Shown: positions 50,947 to 60,210, counted from the first letter of the stretch. The stretch is DNA of 64,000 bases from Brevibacillus brevis (GCF_900637055.1 NZ_LR134338.1:5757001-5821000), one strand, 5' to 3'. A program made the numbers and translations. Notes: generated by a model from the sequence alone, not told the origin.

Positions 50947-52080
50947 ATGAAAATTGTAATTGCTCCGGACTCCTTTAAGGGCAGCCTGACTGCCAAACAA
51001 GCGGGCGAAGCCATTCGCTCAGGGATTCGACGCGCACTCCCGCAAAGTGAACTCACCGTGAAACCGATGGCTGATGGCGGCGAAGGTACCATGCAATGCT
51101 TGGTCGATGCCACAGATGGAAGAATACTGACCGCCACCGTAAAAAACCCGCTCGGACAGGACATTGCTGCTGAATTTGGCATTTTGGGTGACGGTGTAAC
51201 CTGTGTGATCGAAATGGCTGCTGCCTCTGGTCTTTACTTGATTTCTGCCGCAGATCGCAACCCGCTTGTCACGACGACCTATGGCTTTGGTCAGTTGATT
51301 ACAGCCGGACTGGATCAGGGGTGCCGCAAGTTCATTCTGGGACTGGGTGGCAGCGCAACCAATGACGGAGGTGCTGGCATGCTCCAAGCTCTCGGATATG
51401 TGCTCCTCGACCAAGACGATCAGCCACTCTCTTTTGGAGGTGGTGAATTATCACGACTGAGCCGTATTGATACGAGCCAGGCTGATAAGCGGCTAGCTGA
51501 CTGTCACTTCGTCATCGCGTGTGATGTCACCAATCCTTTTATTGGACCCAATGGCGCTTCTCACGTTTTTGGCCCGCAAAAGGGAGCCACACCGGAAATG
51601 GTGCTCCAATTGGATGATCATTTGCGCCATTTCGCTGACTTGATCGAAAAGACCCGCGGCATAGCCATTCACGATTTGCCTGGCACAGGTGCTGCGGGTG
51701 GTGTCGCTGGTGCCCTTCTCGCTTTTCTGAATGGTCAGCTGCGTTCCGGGATTGAGATTGTGATTGAGACGACCGGACTCGCAGAAGCCATGGACAAAGC
51801 CAATCTTGTTATCACTGGCGAAGGACAAGTCGATTTCCAGACGGCCCAAGGAAAGACGCCATGTGGAGTTGCCCAAGTCGCGCAACGATACGGCATTCCC
51901 GTCATCGTCCTCGCGGGTTCCATTGGAAATGGCATCGACACCCTTTATGAAAAAGGCGTTTCTGCCGTTGTCAGCATCACCAACAAACCGATGACGCTGG
52001 ATCAATCCATGCACGAAGCGGCTTCACTTCTAGAGCAAACAGCCGAGCAGGTTATGCGGATTTATAGCCTGAAATCCTGA
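50947..52080 (+). CDS. glxK: Glycerate 2-kinase (GarK/GlxK type)
   Basis: 377 aa, phosphorylates D-glycerate for entry to glycolysis. Conserved blocks: IAPDSFKGSLTAKQAGEAI, KPMADGGEGT, ILGLGGSATNDGGAGMLQALG, LPGTGAAGGVAGAL and VITGEGQVDFQTAQGKTP. AGGAGG precedes the ATG. It is followed 20 nt later by the remnant of a GntP-type permease, which probably once imported glycerate or a related acid. Confidence 0.95.
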   Translation: MKIVIAPDSFKGSLTAKQAGEAIRSGIRRALPQSELTVKPMADGGEGTMQCLVDATDGRILTATVKNPLGQDIAAEFGILGDGVTCVIEMAAASGLYLISAADRNPLVTTTYGFGQLITAGLDQGCRKFILGLGGSATNDGGAGMLQALGYVLLDQDDQPLSFGGGELSRLSRIDTSQADKRLADCHFVIACDVTNPFIGPNGASHVFGPQKGATPEMVLQLDDHLRHFADLIEKTRGIAIHDLPGTGAAGGVAGALLAFLNGQLRSGIEIVIETTGLAEAMDKANLVITGEGQVDFQTAQGKTPCGVAQVAQRYGIPVIVLAGSIGNGIDTLYEKGVSAVVSITNKPMTLDQSMHEAASLLEQTAEQVMRIYSLKS

Positions 52081-52100
52081 TTGTCCACTTCAGCAGTATT

Positions 52101-52499
52101 GTGTTAACCGTATATGAGTGCATCGACAAGCCTTTGATAGCCGATAGCGGAAAAGAAATCGAAAGAGGCTTCCGTGGAATCATCACTCCCATCGGACTCG
52201 TCATTTTCGGTACACAGATCGGCAACATTTTGGAAAACTCGGGTGCTGGTAATGCTATGGGGGCAGTCATCAAAGCAGCTCCAATCGTGGACATGCCATT
52301 CGTGCAAATCTTGACATTCATGGCAATCGGCAGCGGTGCTATGATCGTCAGCCTTGTTAACGTCTTTTATTTCTGGATCGTGTCCCACTTCTCCAAATCG
52401 AGCTTTACCACCGCTTATCGTGCCGAGACATTGGCCATACTCGTGGACGGTATTGCGGGGATTGTTATGGTCTTCATTTTGGAGTTCATTCTTTTGTAA
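52101..52499 (+). pseudogene. GntP-family permease remnant
   Basis: A 132-codon frame joins two distant parts of a gluconate/glycerate permease: an N-half stretch (FRGIITPIGLVIFGTQIGNILENSGAGNAMG) and the C-terminal end (IGSGAMIVSLVNVFYFWIVSHFS to IVMVFILEFILL). Normal family members are about 430-450 aa, so the N-terminus and some 200 residues in the middle are gone. It sits just after glycerate kinase in operon position and could not form a transporter. It overlaps the glycosyltransferase frame on the other strand. Confidence 0.75.
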
Positions 52500-53594
52500 A
52501 GCTTTTTCAGACTCGTAAATTTGGTTGAGTCTATCGGCTGTTGCTCGCCAACTAAATTTCTCCAAGGCAATTTGACGAGCTTCTTGCTTCATTTTCAAAT
52601 ACAGAGGCCTATTCATGATCAGCGAACAGATCGCATCGGCGAAGGCTTGCGGATTTTTATATTGATTGATCAGCAATCCAGAACGGCCATGCTGAATCAC
52701 TTCTTTTATGCCCCCGTTTTTCGAAGCAACGACTGGCAATCCGGAAGACATCGCTTCGACGTTAACAAGGCCGAACGATTCATGCTTCTGCGAAGGACAA
52801 ATGAACAAATCGGCTTTTCTAAACACGCGGTGGATACGACAATGAGGGATCGTACCTAGAAATTCGGCATGTACGCCAAATTTACGCGAGAGCGCCTGCA
52901 ATTGTCTTGCATATTTGCTTGTTGATGATCCTCCTGCAATCATTACTTTGACAGGTTGGGCTACCTGTTTATTCACGAGCTTAGCTGCTTGCAGCAATAT
53001 GGGAACGCCTTTGCGTGGAATAAGCCTGCCTGCGAACAATAAGGTGAAGGCACGGGGATAAGAGGTTTTTTGAATAGGGGAAAAGCGAGATGTATCAACG
53101 CCAAGCCATGCAACCCGGATTTTTCTCGACATACTAGGAAAACGAGCAGAAAGCCGACTTTCAAGCGATGAACTGTTAGTGATAATCAAGTCTGCTTTTC
53201 GTAATCCGGCCAAAGTCTCTGCCCGGCTGGTATGGGGAAAGTTGACAAAAGTCAACGAGTGAAGATACAAGGACACAGTAGCTTTCGGAAACATCGATTT
53301 AATCGGCCTGACGAACTCCGGGCGGTTATCAATTTGCAAAACGTCAAATCGGCGTTTTTTCAAGATTTTTTTCACATGGGTCAAATATTTCGCAGGACTG
53401 CCGGTAGGAACCCGATAAATCTGCACCCCATCGATAACAGAATACTTCGGATAACGAGGATGCGCTCTGCTGATGATCGAGACCGAGTGCCACTTACTCA
53501 ATTCTTTGGCGATCGCCAGAATCGTAATTTCGACGGACCCCCCAAGAATGGGGGGGACGGGAATTTGCTCGGGGGCGATGATCACGATTTTCAT
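52104..53594 (-). CDS. GT4-family glycosyltransferase with antisense tail
   Basis: The first 365-370 residues are a complete GT-B glycosyltransferase: PPILGGSVEITILAIAKEL, GVDTSRFSP, FAGRLIPRKGVPILLQA, CPSQKHESFGLVNVEAMSSGLPVVASKNGG and KFSWRATADRLNQIY. It transfers a nucleotide-sugar moiety, likely to a surface polymer or spore component. The remaining 130 residues (from KNELQNEDH on) are encoded opposite the permease remnant and look like random Asp/His/Cys-rich sequence, so the native stop has been lost. AGGAGAGG precedes the ATG. Confidence 0.85.
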   Translation of the reverse strand: MKIVIIAPEQIPVPPILGGSVEITILAIAKELSKWHSVSIISRAHPRYPKYSVIDGVQIYRVPTGSPAKYLTHVKKILKKRRFDVLQIDNRPEFVRPIKSMFPKATVSLYLHSLTFVNFPHTSRAETLAGLRKADLIITNSSSLESRLSARFPSMSRKIRVAWLGVDTSRFSPIQKTSYPRAFTLLFAGRLIPRKGVPILLQAAKLVNKQVAQPVKVMIAGGSSTSKYARQLQALSRKFGVHAEFLGTIPHCRIHRVFRKADLFICPSQKHESFGLVNVEAMSSGLPVVASKNGGIKEVIQHGRSGLLINQYKNPQAFADAICSLIMNRPLYLKMKQEARQIALEKFSWRATADRLNQIYESEKALQKNELQNEDHNNPRNTVHEYGQCLGTISGGKARFGEVGHDPEIKDVNKADDHSTAADCHECQDLHEWHVHDWSCFDDCPHSITSTRVFQNVADLCTENDESDGSDDSTEASFDFFSAIGYQRLVDALIYG

Positions 53595-53826
53595 ACCGAA
53601 CCCTCTCCTGTTTAAGAGCTAGGACTTGCAGCACACTCATCAAGTTCCTGCAAAAAAGGACCGATTCTTCTCATTCAAGCGGTGCCCATCGTAACCGCTT
53701 CATGCTCTTTTATCGCATCGCGCATCCGGGAAGGTTTTTTCATTTGATAGACACAAGTACATTTTATGTTTTGGTGATAAGAAGGTGTTGGGCAGTGTGC
53801 CTATGGTCTTCAGACATTTTTCGGAA

Positions 53827-53976
53827 TCACTTTGTTTCCCTATGAAGGGTATAGCGCTTTAGTCGCGGGGAGTATTTTTTCAGCTCCAATCGCTCGGGAT
53901 GATTCCGCTTGTTTTTGGTTGTGATATAGTTGCGATCTCCGGTTTCCGTGCATTGCAGGGTAATGTTCACACGCAT
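53827..53976 (-). CDS. rpmG: Ribosomal protein L33, zinc-free (C-) form
   Basis: 49 aa, starting MRVNITLQCTETGDRNYIT and ending LHRETK, clearly L33. The four zinc cysteines of the C+ form are not kept: only one Cys remains (CTET) and the second pair is SPRL. Such C- paralogues replace zinc-binding L33 when zinc is scarce and release zinc from ribosomes. GAGGAGG precedes the ATG. It lies 24 nt after the COG0523 GTPase in the same operon, behind Zur-like boxes, which fits this role. Confidence 0.93.
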   Translation of the reverse strand: MRVNITLQCTETGDRNYITTKNKRNHPERLELKKYSPRLKRYTLHRETK

Positions 53977-54000
53977 GGATGTCAGCCTCCTCTTTTTTGG

Positions 54001-55215
54001 TTACAATGTCGTCTCGATAACAGCATCTGCTGTTGGGAGTGGATCGGGCAGCTCACTCCAGTCCGCCTCGTATTCCTCATCGTTCAGGAGACATGCATCG
54101 AGATGCTTCACGATTAGCTCCTGGTTCAGATCGATCCCGATAAAGACGAGCTCTGTCGTTCGATCTCCATGAACGGGATGCCATGTTTGCTGCCAGTCCG
54201 GCTCCTCTGCCAGAATGGCTTGCTGCTCTTCTGCCGATAACGCTGCTGTCCAATAGCCTGCCGCTCCAATTTCGATGGATGGTCCCGCCTGACTAAGTGT
54301 CATCGCCACGTCATTTCGTGTCGCCAACCAGAAAAAGCCTTTGGCACGCACGACCTCCTCTGGCCAATCCTCCAACCACTTTTCAAAACGGGCTGGATGA
54401 AATGGCATGCGTCTGCGATAAACGAAGGAGGAAATTCCGTACTCGTCCGTCTCAGGTGTATGCTCTTCCTTTTGCAGCTCAGCAAGCCATCCCGCTGATT
54501 GACTGGCAGTCTCGAAGTCGAACAGGTTGGTATTCAAAATTTCTTGCGGGTCTACCTGCCCACGAACAGCGCGGATGAAGCGTGCATTTGGCTGCAGCTT
54601 GCGCAGAACGGCTTCCAGCTGTATCAAATCGTCTGGAGCGACACGATCACATTTGTTCAGAATCAACACATCACAGAATTCAATCTGGTCGATCAAAAGA
54701 TCCGCGACCTCACGGGTATCTTCTTCGCCAACTGCCTGCCCTCTGTCCAAAAGGTTTTCGCCAGACGAAAAGTCATGCCAGAAGCGGTACGCATCCACTA
54801 CGGTCACCATCGTGTCCAAGCGGCACAAGGACGATAAATTGATGCCATTTTCTTCGTCTACGTATGTGAAAGTCTGGGCGACAGGAACCGGCTCGCCTAC
54901 TCCCGTCGATTCAATCAGTATGTAGTCATACCGTCCTTCCAAAGCCAGACGCTCTACCTCCGTCAGCAAATCCTCTCGCAAGGTGCAGCAAATGCAGCCA
55001 TTCGACAGCTCCACGACCTTTTCGTCCACACGTGAAAGACCACTGCCCGAGAGAATAAGAGAGGCGTCTACGTTTACTTCGCTCAAGTCGTTCACGATCA
55101 CGGCGACTCGTAGCCCATCCCGGTTGTTCAGGACATGGTTCAGCAGCGTCGTTTTGCCCGCTCCCAAGTACCCGCTTAGGACTGTGACGGGAATTTTATT
55201 TTCGATCATGTTCAT
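54001..55215 (-). CDS. zagA: COG0523 zinc-related GTPase (ZagA/YciC type)
   Basis: 404 aa, G3E P-loop GTPase. Walker A is SGYLGAGKTTLL (residues 14-25), the metal motif GCICC (Cys-x-Cys-Cys) is near residue 73, ESTGVGEP follows and NKCD is the guanine-specificity motif. The C-terminal CobW domain carries HPARFEKWL and WHPVHGDRTTELVFIG. Members under Zur deliver zinc or activate low-zinc enzymes. Two Zur-like boxes flank its promoter and rpmG(C-) follows. Confidence 0.93.
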   Translation of the reverse strand: MNMIENKIPVTVLSGYLGAGKTTLLNHVLNNRDGLRVAVIVNDLSEVNVDASLILSGSGLSRVDEKVVELSNGCICCTLREDLLTEVERLALEGRYDYILIESTGVGEPVPVAQTFTYVDEENGINLSSLCRLDTMVTVVDAYRFWHDFSSGENLLDRGQAVGEEDTREVADLLIDQIEFCDVLILNKCDRVAPDDLIQLEAVLRKLQPNARFIRAVRGQVDPQEILNTNLFDFETASQSAGWLAELQKEEHTPETDEYGISSFVYRRRMPFHPARFEKWLEDWPEEVVRAKGFFWLATRNDVAMTLSQAGPSIEIGAAGYWTAALSAEEQQAILAEEPDWQQTWHPVHGDRTTELVFIGIDLNQELIVKHLDACLLNDEEYEADWSELPDPLPTADAVIETTL

Positions 55216-55241
55216 GCTGGAATCTCCTTTTTGGTTTTATC

Positions 55242-55262
55242 AAAACGTAACAATTACGATTT
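55242..55262. promoter_or_regulatory. Zur-like box, proximal
   Basis: AACGTAACAATTACGATTT core; against the B. subtilis Zur box (AAATCGTAAT-n-ATTACGATTT) it differs at two of 20 defined positions. It lies just downstream of the -10 element. Confidence 0.78.
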
Positions 55263-55269
55263 AATCGTT

Positions 55270-55299
55270 ATCATAGTGTATCGAAATATCCAAAGTCAA
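55270..55299 (-). promoter_or_regulatory. Promoter of zagA-rpmG operon
   Basis: Minus-strand TTGACT (55294-55299), an 18-nt spacer and TATGAT (55270-55275), with one Zur-like box on each side. Confidence 0.65.
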
Positions 55300-55302
55300 T
55301 AC

Positions 55303-55323
55303 AAAACGTAATTATTACGATTT
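55303..55323. promoter_or_regulatory. Zur-like box, distal
   Basis: AACGTAATTATTACGATTT core; it differs from the Zur consensus at one position only. It lies immediately upstream of the -35 element, 61 bp (centre to centre) from the proximal box. Confidence 0.82.
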
Positions 55324-55420
55324 AAAAAACCCAAAGAAAACCTTTTCTCTTTTCGGAATGACTTTTTCAAAATCCCCGCACATTTTCATTCAAGATGGCA
55401 TAAAACCTACAAATTAGCAT

Positions 55421-55454
55421 AAAAAAATCAGCCAGATTTCACTCTGACTGATTT
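55421..55454 (-). terminator. Terminator of secreted FG-GAP protein gene
   Basis: 12-bp stem (55425-55436 / 55443-55454) with a G-U pair on the minus strand; a T run follows in that direction. Confidence 0.8.
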
Positions 55455-55471
55455 CCTCCACGCCTACTCCA

Positions 55472-56428
55472 CTATTGTTTTTTCGCCTTATTCATCCCAA
55501 CCGCTTCGCCATAAACCCCTATGACTGGCTGGTACGCCTGACGATCATTTAATTTCCCCTGCTCGACGACTGGCTGCGGGCGATTTTCTTTCCACGTAAG
55601 CTGACTGTACACATGACCTGTCGCAGTCGGCATCGTGACGAGGATGTCTTTCACCTGATCGGCATTGCCATCCGTGATGGCGAGCTTCGGAAGAATACCG
55701 CTGTCGCGTTTTCCTACAGAGATAAACGTCTGCTGATTATCCTTTCCTTCGAGAACCACGACACGCAGGTTTTTGGCCGTCTGATTCATCGATACGCCCA
55801 TCTTATCGCCTACAAGCAAAATGTGATCCTTGATGTCGTCTCCGGTCACGTCTGCATACTTCGTATCAAGGACAAAGGTACTATCGCTCCCCATACTAAA
55901 GCCGCTATTGATCGTCTCGTCTGGCGACGGCATATTGTCCCAGTCTGCTTTTTGAACCGTTACCTGTAAAAGCTGCGGCTGTTTGTCGACGATGTTCCAC
56001 ACACTGGTCGCCACTGCCAAGCGATCCTCCGTATTCAGCCCATGCAAGGTTTGCTTGCCCATGTAGCGCAGGTTGCCTTTCGCATCCAGGAATGGCACCA
56101 GCTCCACCAGCTTTTGCGTATAGCCATTGGTTGCCTTTTGCAGCTTTCCATTGGCATGATAAATTCCTTGCTTCACATACGTAGCCTTATTGTCCGATAT
56201 ATCTACTGTACTCGTCGCTTTTGTTTTTGTATTCGTTACTTTTGCCACAAATCCATCGACAAATTGGATCGTGAACGGGATATTTTGCTCTGGTTGCAAT
56301 AAGACTACCGGCGCGTACGCTTGCGATTGGATGCCGCTCGCTTGAACCGGGTCAGCTCCAACGCCCGAAGCCATGAGAACTGCGCCGCTGCAAAGAACTG
56401 CCGCCATCGTTTTGTGCCATGCTTTCAT
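55472..56428 (-). CDS. Secreted FG-GAP/VCBS-like protein
   Basis: 318 aa with an Ala-rich signal peptide (residues 1-31, cut near VQASG). The mature part is beta-rich, with two calcium-loop-like FG-GAP stretches (YADVTGDDIKDHILLVG and ITDGNADQVKDILV). AAGGAGGAGAATAGG precedes ATG 56428; the frame to 56461 lacks a site. It is divergent from a lipoprotein gene with similar repeats, so the two may be related in function. No enzyme motif. Confidence 0.8.
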   Translation of the reverse strand: MKAWHKTMAAVLCSGAVLMASGVGADPVQASGIQSQAYAPVVLLQPEQNIPFTIQFVDGFVAKVTNTKTKATSTVDISDNKATYVKQGIYHANGKLQKATNGYTQKLVELVPFLDAKGNLRYMGKQTLHGLNTEDRLAVATSVWNIVDKQPQLLQVTVQKADWDNMPSPDETINSGFSMGSDSTFVLDTKYADVTGDDIKDHILLVGDKMGVSMNQTAKNLRVVVLEGKDNQQTFISVGKRDSGILPKLAITDGNADQVKDILVTMPTATGHVYSQLTWKENRPQPVVEQGKLNDRQAYQPVIGVYGEAVGMNKAKKQ

Positions 56429-56682
56429 CCTATTCTCCTCCTTCGTATAGATAACATCCAACTCCTATCCTACATTTTTAAACGAAATTGCTAGGTCAAT
56501 TGTTGCTAGTAAAATGTTCCCTGTTCTCTCGCACTTTTTTCCTGTATAAGGAAGCTTAGAACATGTTCGCTCGTTCTTGGAAAGCTCGAAAACGGTTTTT
56601 TTTACCGTTTTGCAACAATTTTGCGGGATGGGCAAGCTACAATATAGTCAAATGGATGCAGCAACAGAAAGGAACATTTGAA

Positions 56683-58047
56683 ATGAAAAAGGCTTGGCTC
56701 TTAACGACAGCACTCTGCGCCTCGCTTGTTAGCGGTTGCGGACTCACAGATACACCCAATGAATTGATGCGCGCCCCGTCAGCAGACGGCGATCAAAAAT
56801 CGATCAATCAGGCCGTCATGCAATTTTTGCCGGCTGGGTCGCAATTATCTGTTCCTCTTCATCCCGCAGAAGCCAGTGCCGTCTCCCTACAGGATCTAAA
56901 CGGGGATGGGGTTGCAGAGGTCGTCGCTTTTTACAAAACCGAAAAAACCGATTACGAAATCGGTGTGCTTGTGCTTACCCAAAAGCAAGGAAACTGGGAA
57001 AAGCTCTCCTCCTTTACTGGTGTCGGCAGCGAATTGGACTACGTCTCCTTTCAAGATCTCACAGGTGATAACATTCCAGAAATGCTGATTGGAATGGGGG
57101 GCGGCGAAGATTTGAACAAGGAGCTCTCCGTTTATTCGCTAGCGAATAATATGACCCAGGAATTGATGAAGCAGCCCTATACCATAATGGCAGTAGGCGA
57201 TTTGACAGGAGATGATCACGCGGATCTCGCTCTCGTTGTTCTCGACAAAAATAACTTCACATCCAAAGCCGAGCTATATGGGGCGGCGAACGGCACAATC
57301 GCAAAAAAGACAGAGCTAGCCCTTGACGGATATGTGAATGGTTACTATCAGGCTATCATCGGTAAAGCATCGCCAACCCGAAACGGACTATTTATTGATG
57401 CTGGATTAGGTGCTCACTCTGCTTCCACTGAACTACTCCTCTGGGACAATGGACAACTGTCCAACCCTTTGGCAAAAATAGAAGGAGAGATGGACCTGAC
57501 CTTCAAGCCATATTCTTTGGAAAGTGAAGATATCAACGGTGATGGCATCATCGAGATCGGCACGAAGATACAACCCGCAGGGACAGAGGATTTGGCCATG
57601 GCGGAAATCCCTTGGGTCTCCTCCTACTTCCAATGGGACGGGAAAACGGGTTTGAAACATATCGAAGATCACTATCAACATTACACACAAGGGTTTGACC
57701 TCAAGATTCCGGCAAAATGGGGCGAAAAATACACCATCTCCATCAACCATGATACGAATCCACTGCTCATTCGATTCCTTTATTACGGAGCGAATGGCAA
57801 AAATAAGGCTGAATTACTAACGCTCCAAAGCATCCCTCAAAACGAATGGACCAAATTTGAAAGCGGATTGAAGCAAAAGCAAGTGCCCTACATTTTGCTG
57901 AAGGAAGAGGGAAAACAAGTCTTGATCGCCATTTTACCGCAAACGACACCTACCCTTGGAAAGGCTGCTCTCGCGGAATATCGTTCCATGCAGCTTACCG
58001 CAGAGGAAGTTCGTCAGCTCTACAAGCCGATGACGAACCGGGAATAA
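56683..58047 (+). CDS. Lipoprotein with FG-GAP/VCBS repeats
   Basis: 454 aa. The lipoprotein signal MKKAWLLTTALCASLVSGCG has the lipobox LVSGC. Four repeats carry Asp-rich calcium loops: LQDLNGDGVAEVV, FQDLTGDNIPEML, VGDLTGDDHADLA and EDINGDGIIEIG, suggesting part of a beta-propeller. AAAGGAAC precedes ATG 56683. It is 37 bp upstream of a two-component system in the same direction and may act as its outer sensing partner or target (inference). Confidence 0.85.
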   Translation: MKKAWLLTTALCASLVSGCGLTDTPNELMRAPSADGDQKSINQAVMQFLPAGSQLSVPLHPAEASAVSLQDLNGDGVAEVVAFYKTEKTDYEIGVLVLTQKQGNWEKLSSFTGVGSELDYVSFQDLTGDNIPEMLIGMGGGEDLNKELSVYSLANNMTQELMKQPYTIMAVGDLTGDDHADLALVVLDKNNFTSKAELYGAANGTIAKKTELALDGYVNGYYQAIIGKASPTRNGLFIDAGLGAHSASTELLLWDNGQLSNPLAKIEGEMDLTFKPYSLESEDINGDGIIEIGTKIQPAGTEDLAMAEIPWVSSYFQWDGKTGLKHIEDHYQHYTQGFDLKIPAKWGEKYTISINHDTNPLLIRFLYYGANGKNKAELLTLQSIPQNEWTKFESGLKQKQVPYILLKEEGKQVLIAILPQTTPTLGKAALAEYRSMQLTAEEVRQLYKPMTNRE

Positions 58048-58084
58048 AGTGAAATAGTAAATCCTTATCAAGGAGATTTGCCCT

Positions 58085-58792
58085 ATGAAGGTTCTATTAC
58101 TGGAAGACGAGAAATCCATCCGGGATTTTGTGCGCATCAATCTCAAGCGCGAGGGCTATGAGGTGATCGAGGCTGGCACCGGAGAAGAGGCACTTGATCT
58201 CGCAGATCAACAATCGGACATCGTCATTGCGATTCTCGACGTCATGCTCCCCGGCATCGATGGCTTCGAAGTATGCGGGCAGCTGCGAAAAAAATATCCG
58301 CGCCTCGGAATCATTATGTTGACGGCCAAAAGCCAGGAGCTAGACAAAGTCATGGGTCTCGAATTCGGGGCGGACGATTACGTCTCCAAGCCGTTTAGCC
58401 CAGCGGAACTGCTGGCCCGTGTCAAAGCGTTGCACCGCAGATTGACACCCATCCCTGAGGCCGAGGACAAAAATGAAATTAACATTGCCCCCTTCACGCT
58501 GCTGCTCGATGAACGCAAGCTGATTCGGGCGGATCAAGAAATTGACCTCACGCCAAAAGAATTTGCCATCATCAAATTACTCGCAGAAAACGCGAACAAA
58601 GCTATCAGTCGGGACGAGATTTTGACAGCAGTTTGGGGTCAATTTTTCGTCGGGGACTTAAAAATCGTTGATGTGAATATCCGCCGAATAAGGCAAAAAA
58701 TCGAGGACGATCCGGCTCATCCAGCTTTCCTGGAGACCGTCTGGGGGTATGGCTACCTGTGGCGAAAGGACGTCCCAGATGAAAGGCATTAA
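58085..58792 (+). CDS. OmpR-family response regulator
   Basis: 235 aa. The receiver domain holds the acidic pair (LLLEDE), the phospho-acceptor Asp in AILDVMLPG, Thr in MLTAKS and Lys in VSKPFSP. The C-terminal winged helix (DLTPKEFAIIKLLAENANKAISR, VDVNIRRIRQKIEDDP) binds DNA. AAGGAG precedes the ATG. It overlaps the kinase gene by 14 nt. Confidence 0.96.
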   Translation: MKVLLLEDEKSIRDFVRINLKREGYEVIEAGTGEEALDLADQQSDIVIAILDVMLPGIDGFEVCGQLRKKYPRLGIIMLTAKSQELDKVMGLEFGADDYVSKPFSPAELLARVKALHRRLTPIPEAEDKNEINIAPFTLLLDERKLIRADQEIDLTPKEFAIIKLLAENANKAISRDEILTAVWGQFFVGDLKIVDVNIRRIRQKIEDDPAHPAFLETVWGYGYLWRKDVPDERH

Positions 58793-60173
58793 GAGTAGGC
58801 TGGTTCTTCATTTTGGCCTAATCCTCCTTCTGATCGTACTGCTCTTGGAAGGACTGTTTTACTGGGCCGTTCATACGTATTACATCGGGACTGCGACCGA
58901 AGCATTAGTAACCCGCAGCACGACCTTCACCAATTTTATTAACAAGTACGCCACTGGCTATCGGTTAAAAGACAAAGCACGCTACATTTTGGAGAATGTT
59001 TCGAATCAGGAATACGCCAAAATTGAGGTTTTGGACCCAGGAGGAAAAGTCATTCTCAACTCCTACGGCTTTCAGACCAGTGAGATCATCAATACCCCTG
59101 ACGTCATGGATGCCATCAAAGGACAAAGTGGTCTCTACATCGGGAACAGTCCACAGTCGCGGGAGCGTGTCATCGCGGTGTCCAATCCGCTTACGTACAG
59201 CGGAGAATTTGTAGGTGTTCTGCGGTACACGATCTCCGCTGAACCGCTTTATCAAGCTGTAAATCGCATTGCCTTGTACGGTGCTGGCGTTGGGACAGGC
59301 GTAGTCGTCCTCGCTTTTGCGCTCAGCCTGCTCATGGCAAAACGAATCGTCGACCCTATCGAAGATTTAACGAGTGCGGCGAAACAAATGGCGGAAGGAA
59401 ATTTCGCTGTCCGGGCGCCAAAACGATTCGATGATGAGGTAGGAACCCTCGCAGATACATTCAATTACATGGCAGCGGAGATCGGGAAAAACGAAAAGCT
59501 GAAAAATGACTTCATCTCCTCTGTCTCTCATGAGCTGCGTACCCCACTTACGTCGATTAAAGGATGGGGCGAAACACTCATTTCCGGCGGTCTGGAAGAG
59601 CCTGAAGAGACGATGCTCGGTCTGGAAGTCATCTCCAAGGAGACAGATCGTTTGATCGGGCTCGTCGAGGAATTGCTGGATTTCTCGAAGTTTCAATCCG
59701 GTGAGATGAAATTGTCTCGCGAACGCATGGATGTCCGGGAGCTTCTCCATGATTTGCATCTTCAATTTTCAGTACGTGCCAATGCGAAACAAATCGAGTT
59801 GAAGCTGGAGACTCCCCCTACTCCACTAATGGTTATGGGAGACGCGAATAGACTCAAGCAAGTATTTGTGAATCTATTGGACAATGCGCTGAAATTCACA
59901 CCACAAAACGGCTCGATTGTCATCGCAGCTTCCTTGTCAGGCGATCGGCTCCTTGTCACCGTCACGGATACTGGTGAAGGCATTAACCCGGAAGACCTGC
60001 CGCATGTCACAGAAAAGTTTTTCAAGGGACGTTCCAAGCTCTCCGGCAGTGGTCTGGGATTGGCGATCTGCAAAGAAATCATTCAACTCCATGCCGGGCG
60101 GTTTTCCGTCAGCAGCGCCCTTGGTCAAGGAACATCGATTATGGTGGATTTACCGTTGTTGGCGAATCAATAA
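58779..60173 (+). CDS. Sensor histidine kinase
   Basis: 464 aa. TM1 is at about 11-32, an outer PAS-like sensor at 33-165, TM2 at 168-190, HAMP (RIVDPIEDLTSAAKQMAEGNF) next, then the HisKA box SSVSHELRTPLTSIKGWG with the phospho-His, and the ATPase domain with N, G1 and G2 boxes (FVNLLDNALKF, VTDTGEGI, GSGLGLAI). It pairs with the overlapping response regulator. The layout is PhoR/ResE/WalK-like, but the signal is unknown. Confidence 0.95.
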   Translation: MKGIKSRLVLHFGLILLLIVLLLEGLFYWAVHTYYIGTATEALVTRSTTFTNFINKYATGYRLKDKARYILENVSNQEYAKIEVLDPGGKVILNSYGFQTSEIINTPDVMDAIKGQSGLYIGNSPQSRERVIAVSNPLTYSGEFVGVLRYTISAEPLYQAVNRIALYGAGVGTGVVVLAFALSLLMAKRIVDPIEDLTSAAKQMAEGNFAVRAPKRFDDEVGTLADTFNYMAAEIGKNEKLKNDFISSVSHELRTPLTSIKGWGETLISGGLEEPEETMLGLEVISKETDRLIGLVEELLDFSKFQSGEMKLSRERMDVRELLHDLHLQFSVRANAKQIELKLETPPTPLMVMGDANRLKQVFVNLLDNALKFTPQNGSIVIAASLSGDRLLVTVTDTGEGINPEDLPHVTEKFFKGRSKLSGSGLGLAICKEIIQLHAGRFSVSSALGQGTSIMVDLPLLANQ

Positions 60174-60210
60174 GGCAGGAAGAGCGAATAGCTCCCTGGG
60201 AAAGATCTTA

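Noticed and set aside
50106..51182. Leftward frame of 358 codons across antiporter and glycerate kinase
   Set aside because: Spans two real rightward genes and the terminator between them; no family match.
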